Below are positions 52,342 through 61,949 of a stretch of DNA of 64,000 bases, piece by piece. Source of the stretch: Rhynchopus euleeides (Eukaryota; Euglenozoa; Diplonemea; Diplonemida; Diplonemidae); contig OY723269.1 of the NCBI GenBank assembly GCA_963210315.1, positions 1,364,001 to 1,428,000 on the forward strand. The letters run 5' to 3'. The notes under the pieces are model-generated. The model saw only the letters and a program-made list of their open reading frames with translations. It was not told where the DNA came from and ran no database searches. The position numbers were made by a program, and so were the translations under genes. The number at the start of each line of letters is the position of its first letter. Positions within the stretch are counted from its first letter, which is position 1.

Positions 52342-52553
52342 TCGTGTTGTTGCCTAATTTTCCCGTCGGTGGACCACTAGGTGGGCACGGTGTGAGGCGC
52401 TGGGTTCCTTCCGTGGTTCCTCTCCCGCTCGCGCCATCCTCGGGTGGAGGAAACCCAAATAATGGCTTTCGGGACCATGCTTTCGACGCTACCCCCTGAT
52501 GTGCCACGGCCGTTGAAGCGCAAGGACTTGGTTACTAGACGGGCGCGCGAGAT

Positions 52554-52612
52554 GGGGGGTCTGGGGGCAGAGCCCCCCAGCCGCCGGAGGCCACGGTAGT
52601 GAACATCTGTTC
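52554..52612. repeat. G-rich hairpin repeat, pair 2 unit a
   Basis: Same family as 15797-15863; here one G is lost in the stem (CTGGGGGCAGAGCCCCCCAG). The tail is GTGAACATCTGTTC. Confidence 0.9.
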
Positions 52613-52720
52613 ATTGTGGGCGTACAGGTTCTGTGTGAGTTGGCTGCGTCCCCCTGAGGCTACTGGAGTGGTTGGATTCCCTGACCTGGTGGTAATCGAG
52701 TGACTTGAGTACGAGACATG

Positions 52721-52788
52721 CACCACAGGGGGGTCTGGGGGGCGGAGCCCCCCAGCCGCCGGAGGCCACGGTAGTGAGCATCTGTTCC
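52721..52788. repeat. G-rich hairpin repeat, pair 2 unit b
   Basis: Full-length unit, starting CACCACAGGGGGGTCTGG, 167 bp after unit a and in the same orientation. Upstream words GACTTGAGTACGAGACATG resemble those before the other units (GGACTTGG...AGAC). Confidence 0.92.
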
Positions 52789-52805
52789 TGCATAACCATA
52801 CTCTC

Positions 52806-53070
52806 TTCGACGTCGACCCAGTGAAAGTGGGTTGACGCTTGGTCGACGCTTGGTGAGCGTCGACCCAGTGTAATCGGGTCAACGCTAGGTAAGCATCGAC
52901 CCAGCGTAATAAATGGGTTGACGCTTGGTCCAGGCTTGAATGGCAACTCAGTTCCACTGGGTCGACGCTCCAAGCCTCGACCAAGCGTCAACCCAGTTCC
53001 ACTGGGTTGACGCTGGGTCGACGCTTTTTTATGGGGGGGGAAACCAAAAATCACTGGGTCGACGGTCGAC
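52806..53070. repeat. Cluster of GTCGACCCAGT / ACTGGGTCGAC motifs
   Basis: At least ten copies of CGTCGACCCAGT-like or GGGTTGACGCTTGG-like words in both orientations within 265 bp, often as inverted pairs. Confidence 0.88.
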
Positions 53071-53827
53071 GCTTAGCGACATGCCTGACGGGGGAGGGTG
53101 TGGGGGTGGGGGGGGGGTGGGGGGATGAACGAGGGAGATGGATAGGGATAATGGGGGGGGGCATTAGTGTTCTTTTCACGGAGATACTCACACCGTATGT
53201 AGAAAATAGAGAGAGGGATATATACAGGGAGGCGATAATTTGCGGTGGCGTCCTGTTTAGAGGGGGGGGGGGTTGGCAGGGGGTGGAGGGAGGGGGAGGG
53301 GTGGGAAGTGAAAAAGCTCTTTATTGGTGTTTGATCTAGAGATGCGTGCTGTTGGGAGGGGGGGGGGATTTCGTTAGATTATTCCGAGAGGTGTCGGTGG
53401 AGGGGGTGAGGGGGTGTGGGGTGGGGGTGGGGATGCTGCCCCTTGCTTTGGTTTCCAACCTCTATGGCCCTCCCTGGGGTCAACCTCTCTCGTGTCTGCC
53501 CCTGGCGGGGGGGTGTAATGGGATAAAGAAATGTGAAGGAAAGTCTGCGCTGTCCCCTCCCCCCCTCCACACGCCCACCCTTCTGCCCCCTGCTAACTTT
53601 TTATGTACTGCAGAGCCTCACGCGCAAAGAAACATCTTCCCCTGCCACTGAGCTGATATTGTCCCAGCGGCGACCGGCACATACGTACGCTCCCCATCTC
53701 TCTCCCTCTCCCTTTCCGCGCAAACTCTTTGAACTATCATCTCACGTCAATCCCACCCGCCGGCGGCACCAAGGCATCCGGTCCACCCGTTGACTTCTCC
53801 CTGCCGGGGTCTCTCAGGCAGGCAACC
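53071..53827. other. Intergenic and leader region
   Basis: G-rich runs dominate 53090-53430. No gene is seen. The last ~200 bases are pyrimidine-rich and probably hold the promoter and leader of the cold-shock gene. Confidence 0.45.
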
Positions 53828-54721
53828 ATGGCGTACTATGGGAACGTTGTCCTGTGGATGTTCAAGAAGCAGTTCGGTTTCGTCAACATCAAGAATGCGG
53901 ACTTCACAGAGGACGTGTTTGTCCACGCGACTGACTTCGCGGACCCGGCGCAGGGGGACATGCTGCAGATCGGTGAGCTCATCCACTGCGACGTCGAGGC
54001 GGACCCAGACAAGCCTTCCCGCTTCCGCGCGCGCAGGGTCACCGGCCCTGCCCTCTGCTTCGACCGGGATACGGGCAGAGGCGGTGGCGGCACTGCTCGT
54101 GTCCCTCCGCCGCGCTTCCCGGCACCGCGGGACGACTCAGGCAGGAGGGGCGACCGCGACCGCGACCGCGACCGGGATTACCGCGATTCCCGTGACCGTT
54201 TCGATGACCGCGACCGGCATTCGCGGGACAGGTTTGACAGCCGTGACAGGAACCCGCGCGACAGGGACAGTCGGGGGGTAATTCGCGGTCCGAATGACAG
54301 CGGCGGCCAGTCTCGTCCACGCCGCGATGACTCCCGCGACCGGTACGACGACGACCGCAGGTCCGACAGGTACGACAGGCGGGACGACAGGAGGGACGAC
54401 TCTCGCTCTTCCAGGCCCCGTGACGGCGACAGGCCTGCGCGCTCCGGCTTCCGTCAGGGCGGCTCCGATGCACGCGGCGACTACCCGAAGGGCCTCCTCA
54501 CGGGCGAGGTGGTGACCTGGAACAGCCAGAAGGGGTTCGGCTTCGTGAGGTCCCCCGACTACCCGTCCGACGTGTTCGTGCACCGCCAGGAGATCCGCAG
54601 TTCCCACGACATGCCGAACCTCACACTCGGCGATTCGATCGACTTCCGGCTTGCCCTGGACAACAGGGCAAACAGCAAGCTCCACGCCATCGATGTGGAA
54701 GGGCCTGCAGTCACCCATTAG
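53828..54721 (+). CDS. RNA-binding protein with two cold-shock domains and an RD-rich linker
   Basis: 297 residues, one exon, ATG 53828 in a strong context (ACCATGG). The first cold-shock domain (about 1-75) has QFGFVNI as RNP1 and EDVFVHATDF as RNP2; the second (about 222-292) has KGFGFVRS and SDVFVHRQEI. Between them lie ~140 residues of Arg/Asp repeats (DRDRDRD, DRDSR, RRDDRRDD), typical of RNA-associated condensate-forming linkers. Cold-shock (Y-box/CSP) domains bind single-stranded RNA and DNA; likely roles are mRNA packaging, stability or translation control in cytoplasm or nucleus. Two CSDs on either side of an RD linker is not the classic Y-box layout (one CSD plus basic/acidic tail). 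Confidence 0.92.
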   Translation: MAYYGNVVLWMFKKQFGFVNIKNADFTEDVFVHATDFADPAQGDMLQIGELIHCDVEADPDKPSRFRARRVTGPALCFDRDTGRGGGGTARVPPPRFPAPRDDSGRRGDRDRDRDRDYRDSRDRFDDRDRHSRDRFDSRDRNPRDRDSRGVIRGPNDSGGQSRPRRDDSRDRYDDDRRSDRYDRRDDRRDDSRSSRPRDGDRPARSGFRQGGSDARGDYPKGLLTGEVVTWNSQKGFGFVRSPDYPSDVFVHRQEIRSSHDMPNLTLGDSIDFRLALDNRANSKLHAIDVEGPAVTH

Positions 54722-55808
54722 GGTCTCCGTGCGGCAGGGCATTGGTCATGCAACCGTGGTCGCACCAAAGTCGTCCGCCTTCAGTGTGTGTGTGGTGGGT
54801 GGGGTTGATGGGCGGCAATTTGCCCGTCCGGAAGGCATGTATGCGTATGGTCAAAGAAGGGTGGTGTAGGGGGGGGGGGGGGTGGGGGAACGAGGGGTTT
54901 TTTTGTGTTTGTTTCAAGAGATGGTTGCTTCTAGAGAGTCCAGCACTCGCCTCACTGTCACAAGCTTGGCCAGTATCATAATCCTGGCACACCGAAACCG
55001 GGTATCGACATTCCACTGCGATGTCTACTGCACGTTGTACGCGAGATTTCACGGATCGAACCACGTTGTCTCGTCTTCCGATCCCTCAGTGCAGACCGTG
55101 CGTGTTTTTGACACACACAGTACTTCCGCACCACTGAATTTGCCACCCCCCTGTTTGAATTCGTTGAGAGGATTTGACGCACCGCGCAGCGCAGCGCAGC
55201 ACACAGACCCGGGTTTCCTCAAACAACACGCATTTTGCAACGACGGATCTACCATGGCAACAATCGCGGAGGCTCATCTGGATTGATGCTGAACTTGCTG
55301 CCGCAGTTGCTGCCGGTGCTTTGCGAAGGGAAGATACAAGAGGGTTCAGAGATGGGAGTTAATGGATGGGGGTGGTGGGGGTGTTTGCGTTTGTTCAGCA
55401 GTCAGGGTTGTGCCGCTTCGACACCCCGTTCTTCCCTCCCCCGCCGACCCACCCCCTCCCACTCAACCGTGTCGTGTCTCTGTTCCGCGCGTTCCACCCC
55501 CTCCATACCCCCCTTCATCCTATAATCAGGGGCCTGGTCAAAACCCTAACGAGACCACCCTGTGTTGTTGCTCCACGCACTAACACCCAACCACCCCCAC
55601 ACCACCCCTTCATCCAACTCTCCAGAGCGGCAAGGCGGGCGTCGCCCTCGGCACTGCGCCCGCCTGTCGGCCGGCAGCACTTTGCTGTTGGTTTATGTCC
55701 GCCCCCCGAATCAGCACGCCGCTATCTTGATCTGCACAGCGCGGGGTCTAGACACCCCCCGAGGAGTGCTGCAGAGCCGGGGGCGTGTGTGCTAGGTGAG
55801 CCGGCACG
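54722..55808. other. Intergenic, no supported gene
   Basis: There is a G-run at 54870-54887. Short frames overlap on both strands without family likeness. The final ~200 bases, C-rich, should contain the leader of the next gene. Confidence 0.45.
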
Positions 55809-58800
55809 ATGGCGGAGCCTCCGGTCGAGCCGCCGCTCTACGTCATTGAGGAGGGGGAACCGACACCGCCCGACCCGACCCCCACGCCGGAGCCCACTGC
55901 GCCTGCGCCCCCGCCTGTTGCGCCAAGGCCCCAGTCGGTATGGCGCCTACCATGCACCATCATTCCGAATGTTGTGACACCGTGCTCCACCCCACCACCA
56001 CTCTGCACAGCTCCCCATGAAGATCCCACCCAGGCCACCCCACGCGGGAGGGCGGGGTGCGGTGGTGCCTGGCCCCCTACTTGGCCGCGGAGCGCCAGTC
56101 GGAGGGCGGGGTGCTCCTGTCTTCCCCGCTGGGGGGCGTGGCGCACCTGTCGGGCCTGTCGTCGCGCCGCCGATGCGCCACCTCAGCTCCGCACCCCCGC
56201 CCCCGCCCGGCAAGGGCGTGCCGCTGCTGGGGAAGGGCCATAAATACGGCGTGACGCCCGCAGGGGCAAAGGGGGGGAAGGGGGCGAAGGGGGTGGTGCC
56301 GCACCACCCGGCCCCCGTGCCGGAGGTGCCGGACCCGCTGCCGGAGGAGAAGCCGTCGGAGGGGATGGAGGGGCTCGAGGATGTGGCGTCGGACTACCTC
56401 TCTGTGGAAGACATGAAGGATGTCTACTTCTCGGGGGTATGCCGCATGTTGCTCTCCGCTTGCTGTGTGGCTATTTGAGCTTCAATAGCCAACTGGGGAA
56501 CCCTTTTTGTGCCTTTTAGCTGGATCTTGCGGCCCCACTCACACCACTTCATCAGACCGGGGAGTGGTGTACACAAAGAGTGGGGTCTGCGTCACAACAA
56601 AACAGTTTTCGGCAGTAATTGGTTTGTTATCTCGTTTTGTTTGCTGTCACTTTACAATCCAGCGGGGACACAGATAGTTTCCCCTCTCTTCCTTCACCCC
56701 CGTTTGTTGAATGCGCCGCCCCTCCCCCACCTCCACCCCCTCCTCCTGCAGTGCACCGAGCCTGGCGGCATGGCACGCGACGAGGTTGAGACCTCCCTCA
56801 AGGTGTTAATGCGCCTCCGCAACGGCTTCGCGGAGTCGAAGCACGAGGTCCCACAGCCGCTGCTCCGCAACGTCTCCTCCTGGGTGGTCCGCACCAAGGA
56901 GCGTGACATAAAGCAGATGCTGGGCATCATCTCCGCCTTTGTGTTCTACCACAAGGAGGACATGGTGATGCGGCGGGCCGCCCTCCACTTCACCCTTGAC
57001 CTCGTCACCATCACCGATGCCAACGCGCCGATGGTGACGGAGGTGACGACGCAGTTCCCCTTCCTGATTGACATATGCCTGAAGGGGCAGCCCGACACAA
57101 TATACGAGGTGGTGCGGAAGAAGCTGCAGCAGTTCCTCGTCTACCGCAGATGGCTGGACCCTCAGCGTCTCGAAAACCTCCTCCGCGGCATCGACCAGAA
57201 CCAGAAGGAGCACCGCACCACGATGCGCCGCGTGCTCAGCCAACCCCCGGCAGGGCCTCCCCCGCCAGCTCCCATCCTCCCCCGCCCGTCTGTGGTGCGC
57301 CCCCCGGTTGCCTCGGGTGGGGCAGCGCCGCCACCGCCGCGAGGCCCGCCACCACCGGCAGGGCCGCGGCCCCAGAAGGCCATCCCCACCTCGTCGGACC
57401 GTGCGAGATATCTCCTGAAGCAGGATATTGACGATGTGCTGAAGCGGTTCCCCCTCTTCCGCAAGACCTACTCCATCAGCACGCCGGAGGTGCAGGCGGA
57501 CTACAGGCGGCAGTGGGGCCCTGGGTTCCCCGCCCTCGTTGAGGTGATCACGCGCGCTGTCGCGGGGGGGTGCTTCGACACGTTTGTCGAGGTGGACGAG
57601 CTGTTGGAGCGCCCGCTGGAGGATGTGCTGCAGATGTACCCCATGTTCGAGAGGTCTGTCAAGGGGCTGGGCCCGTCCCGGAAGGTGTTTGAGGACGGGT
57701 GGGCTGGGAAGAGCGACGCCATCAAGGAGCGCCTGCAGACGCATGCGGAGCAGCACCACTTCGACTGCATCCGCCCCCGGAAGGCTGTGCTGGAGGAGCA
57801 CGCGCAGGGGCTGCCCGTGCCCCCGCTGCCGAATGGCAGGGCGGTGCCGCCGCCCCTGCCGATGCACCTGTCGCGTCTGCTGGCGGCGTATGCGGTGCGG
57901 TTCCCCGAGGGGGAGGCGCCACAGGCGCCTCCGGTGCCTGTTGCAGCCGCCGCACCCCCCGCACCCGCCGTGCCTGCCGCGCCGCCTGCCGTGCCTGCGG
58001 GACCCACCCCTGTGCCCGCAGGGAAGGGTGCTGCAGGCCCCCCGATGCCCGCGGGTCCTCGGCCAGGCGGTGCGCCGCCGCTCCCGGCTGGACCGCCGCC
58101 CGTTGGAGGTGGTGGTGGTGGTGGTCCGCCGCTGCCTCCAGGTGGCCCGCCGCGTCCGGCTGGGCCTCCGCCTGTGGTGGGGGGTGGTGGTGGTGGTGGT
58201 CCGCCGCGGCCCGCAGGGCCGCCGCCGCTGCCGGCAGGCCCGCCGCCCGGTGCAGGGGGGAGGCCTGTTGTGGCGGCGGAGCCGCCGGTTGTGGTGCCGG
58301 CCAAAGGTGTGGGGATGGCGGGGGCGCCGATCTTTGCGGGGGGGCCGAAGGGTTTGCCGCCAGGGGGGGCACAGCCTGGGGGTCCGCCGCGGCCGCCAAG
58401 CGTGCCGCAGCAGCAGCAGCACCAGCATCACCACCATCATCATCACCAGCATCATCACCAGCACCAGCACCAGCAGCAGCACCAACATCATCACCAGCAG
58501 CAGCAGCAGCAGCACCAACACCACCATCATCATCATCATCACCACCATCAACACCAGCATGACCACCAGCAGCACCAACATCAGCAGCAGCAGCAGCAGC
58601 AAAGCGAGCACTCGCATCATCCCTTGCTGCACCACCACTTCCAGCACCATGGGCAGCAGCAGGGCCAGGCTGCGGCACACCCAGCAGCGCCGCAGGCAGA
58701 GGCGCAGGGGCAGGGGGAGCTGACCCTGCAGCAGCATCTGGAGAACCTGAAGCAGAAGGGGCTGGGTCTGATGGGCGCGCAGCAGCAGCAGCAGCAGCAA

Positions 58801-60122
58801 CCGCCACCCCCGCCGGCACCTGCATCCGCGCCACCTGTCGCTTCGCCGCCAGCAGCCCCAGCAGACCCCGCAGCGGCGCAGAGGGCAGGGGCGCCTGCCA
58901 ACCCTTTGGCCGTGGCGGAGCAGCAGGCAGCTTCAGCAGCGTACAACTACGCACAGCTGCAGCAGCACTACCTGTGGCAGATCCAGCAGGAGCAGCAGCA
59001 GAAGCAGATGGGTGTGCATGCCGTGACGCAGCAGAGCCCGTTGCAGTTGCAGATGCAGATGCAGCTGCAGCAGCAGCAGAGCCAGATGCTCCTGCAGCAG
59101 CAGCAGCAGCAGATGCAGCTGCAGCAGCTGCTGCAGAAGCAGCAGCAGGAGAAGGCGTTGGAAATGGCCAGCAGCGGCACCGGGAAGAACACCGACTTCC
59201 TCGAGAAGCTGAAGCAGATCCAGCAGCAGACGCAGTCGAGGACCCCCACAGCCGAGGAGCAGGAGGCGCGGCTACAGGAGCTGCTGTTCCAAAGCGCGCA
59301 GCCTTCGGCTGGGCTGGGTGCAGCGCAGGCGACGCCTGCCGCAGCGGCACAGTCGGCAACACAGCCTGCAGCGCAACCTGCGACACAGGCGGCGCCGAAG
59401 GCGGCACCCGAGCCGCAGCCTGTGCAGGAGGCGAAGAAGGAGGACCCTGCAATGAAGCGTGTGGTCACCCAAGCGATCCAAGACGAGGCTGCGTCCCGTG
59501 CGATTATCGTATGGCCCCCCGAGGAGGACTTCCCAACTTTTTCAGTGCACCCCCCCTCTCTACCCCTTGCATACCGAGTGCAGGGAGATCAGCCTTGTGC
59601 CCCCTTCTGCTTCTACTTCAGTACCCCCTCCTCCCCTCTTTAACCTGGGGGGCTTGCCTTTGCTTTCACTGTTGACAATCACAACCCCCCTATTGATACA
59701 CCGCACAGGAGGCGCACAATGCTGCGAAGAAGGCTGGGCTTAAGTCGGACGATAAGATCATCACCACCTATTATTACCCGTACTACTACAAGTTCTTCGT
59801 TGACGCGTTGCTGAAGAAGGAGGAAGCGAAAGGCGAGCCGGCGGTGGGACGTTTTACTGAGGTTGGGCAGAATGGTGCTGACAAGCTGAAGGCGCGTGTG
59901 GAGCAGAGGAGTGCCGCACAGCAGGAGGGGAAGTGGGTCACCGTGGATGATGACGCTGCGGAGAAGGCGGCAGAGGGAGGTGACGCCAAGGAGAAGAAGG
60001 AGAAAAAAGAGAAGAAGGACAAGAAGGAAAAGAAGGACAAGAAGGAGAAGAAAGAGAAGAAGGACAAGAAGCGCGAGCGGTCCGACTCTGCTGACCACGA
60101 GAGCAAGAGGGCGCGGAAATAG
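55809..60122 (+). CDS. Large Pro/Gln/His-rich protein, possible CID-like domain (4 exons)
   Basis: Exons 55809-55937, 56011-56436, 56752-59508 and 59709-60122; all three introns are phase 0 with donors GTATGG, GTATGC, GTATGG and acceptors in CAG. Product 1241 residues. Residues 1-150 are Pro/Gly-rich, then EDVASDYLSVEDMKDVYFSG. Exon 3 starts with a helical domain (~190-325: LRNVSSWVVRTKERDIKQ, RRAALHFTLDLVTI, VRKKLQQFLVYRRW) that could be a CTD-interacting (CID/ENTH-like) superhelix; I am unsure. A second charged helical region follows (LLKQDIDDVLKRFPLFRKTY..., VLQMYPMFERSVKGLG). Then come long Pro/Gly/Ala, poly-Gln and His/Gln tracts. The C-terminus has YYYPYYYKFFVDALLKKEE and ends in a KKEKKDKK run with RERSDSADHESKRARK, a nuclear-localisation-like tail. 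A nuclear, RNA-processing role is inference. Confidence 0.75.
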
Positions 60123-60728
60123 GCCACGAAACCCCCTGCCTGGAGAGTGCGTGGTTGCCGCCAGATCTGCACAAACAGGAGGAACGAATGAGGGGTTGGT
60201 GAGGGCACTGCTGTGGGGGATGGAGAGCGGGGTTTTTCTTTGGCACGCACTGGGGGGCGACAACGCTCCGCACGGTGCTAGGGGGGGCGGGGGGTGAGGG
60301 GAAACGACGGGCTTCGAACGCAAGGGGGTGGAATCAACCCGCCCCCTCCTTGGTAAGGTAATAGTTTTTGTGCGGCAGCGCTGGGGCACGGTGTGGGGGG
60401 GTGGGGAGTGGGGGCGTGTTTGTGTGTGTGAGTCAGCATCAGAATGTTGCTTGGTGCGGCCGGCACGCAGGGCGTTCGCTATCACCCACCGATCCCGTGT
60501 GGGGTGGGCGAAGTTTTATTTAGGGTTTTGGGAAATTGGGATTTTTTTTATCCGTCGGGAGGCGCCCCTCCGCCCCCTCGGGAGGTACACATTGGCTACC
60601 TTTCCTGAGAGTGCAGACCACTGCACTTCTGGCAAGGCTGTTAGTACCTCCGGAGGCACTAATAGCCTTGCTTATGAGCGAAACGCCCCGTGGATCGGCA
60701 GGGTCCGCTGTGCCACACAGTTCGGCTG
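60123..60728. other. Intergenic, no supported gene
   Basis: 606 bp after the Pro/Gln-rich gene; G-rich with short frames only. It contains an inverted pair near 60629-60667: CTGGCAAGGCTGTTAGTACC and AATAGCCTTGC. Confidence 0.45.
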
Positions 60729-60790
60729 TCGGGGGGTCTGGGGGGCGGAGCCCCCCAGCCGCCGGAGGCCACGGTAGTGAACATATGTTC
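60729..60790. repeat. G-rich hairpin repeat, pair 3 unit a
   Basis: Same family as 15797-15863: GTCGGGGGGTCTGGGGGG, stem, GCCGCCGGAGGCCACGGTAG, tail GTGAACATATGTTC. It is followed 116 bp later by a truncated unit. Confidence 0.92.
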
Positions 60791-60844
60791 ATGGCGGATG
60801 GATAGATTCATGCAACTTGAAAGGACTTGGGCGCCAGACATACG

Positions 60845-60869
60845 CCACAGGGGGGGGGTCTGGGCGGAG
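60845..60869. repeat. G-rich hairpin repeat, pair 3 unit b (truncated)
   Basis: Only the first third remains: CGCCACAGGGGGGGGGTCTG then GGCGGAGC, after which the sequence diverges. The upstream words GGACTTGGGCGCCAGACAT agree with those before other units. Confidence 0.75.
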
Positions 60870-61014
60870 CAATGCATCGTACTTTGGGGAAGGTCGTTGT
60901 GGTCTCCTTCTGACACTTCCTTCCCGAGCATTCCCCATCCCCTGAGCCTCGTGATCACGTGGGCTCTTTCACCACCCACCCCCTTCGGGGGGTGGGGGCC
61001 GAGCCCAGAATTTT

Positions 61015-61115
61015 TTTATCCAACTTCGCCCCCTTGGGCGAAGTTGTCGGGCGAAGTTGGGGCGAAGTAAATCCGAACATTTATTTATTTAGGCGAAGTT
61101 GGCCCAACTTCGCCC
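61015..61115. repeat. Cluster of CCAACTTCGCCC / GGGCGAAGTTGG motifs
   Basis: Five to six copies in both orientations in ~100 bp, forming several possible hairpins. Confidence 0.88.
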
Positions 61116-61949
61116 AGTAGCGAACGCCCTGCCGGCACGGCGCAAAAAAAAAGGGCTTAACCTAACCGGTGGGTGGTGTTTGTGTGTGAACCGTCCGAGC
61201 GAGTGATCCTCTCTCTGTGAGTGGCAATCGGGCGTAAAAAGGAAATACGGCATCCACCCGCATGATAATTTGCGGGAATGAGCTGGGGGTGGACATCAAG
61301 CAGCGGCAGTCAGCAGGGGCGGTATTGCGCATGCTGGGAAGCTTGGGGATGTGTGTGCGCAAGATTGTCAACAGCCGTGGCTGTCTCCTCGGGCCACTGC
61401 CGTTTGCCGTGTGGGATGCACCACAGCAGCAGGGTGGTGTGCGGAAAGCCCTCATGGAGCGCTGGCAACCCCGGCTCGGACTGCAGCCCAGGCCGGCGTC
61501 TCTCTGACGCCTTTTGTGTAATTATCAAACTGACCTACACACAGGCCAGCACGCGGCATTCCCGGCAGCAAGAGGCTCGCGCAAAACGTACAGACATATA
61601 GCAGACCGTCCAAGCCCCCACCCCACCCCCAACTCCCAGGTCTTTGGCACCAGCCGTGGAGACATTCGGCGGATTCATCACAGCGCATCACATCTCTGCG
61701 CCCAAATCACATTAGATCAGTGCGGCACACCCGCCCCGTCCCCCAGTCACCCTCCTCTGGGTTGCTCCCCTTTCCTCCACTCACCCCCCGATTCGCTGCA
61801 GGGTTGGTCTGCTGAGGTGATTTGGCAGGCCGTTGTTTGCGGCAGTGCACACCTGTGTGCCGCGATACACTTTCTGTGCGGGGGGGCCCTGCGGTCGCCC
61901 GACAGCCAGTGGGTGGGAGGGGCGTGTGGTGTAGGTGGTGTCGTTAGCC
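61116..61949. other. Intergenic, small unassigned frame at 61262-61507
   Basis: The 81-codon plus frame MIICGNELGVDIKQRQSAGA... starts with an ATG and is not low-complexity, but I recognise no family and it may be chance. Between it and the RPC3 ATG the sequence is mixed, with C-rich leader-like stretches. Confidence 0.4.

Noticed and set aside
56806..58800. 664-codon minus-strand frame rich in Leu and Arg
   Set aside because: Antisense of poly-Gln/His and Pro tracts in the 55.8-60.1 kb gene, which has consistent introns and sense composition.
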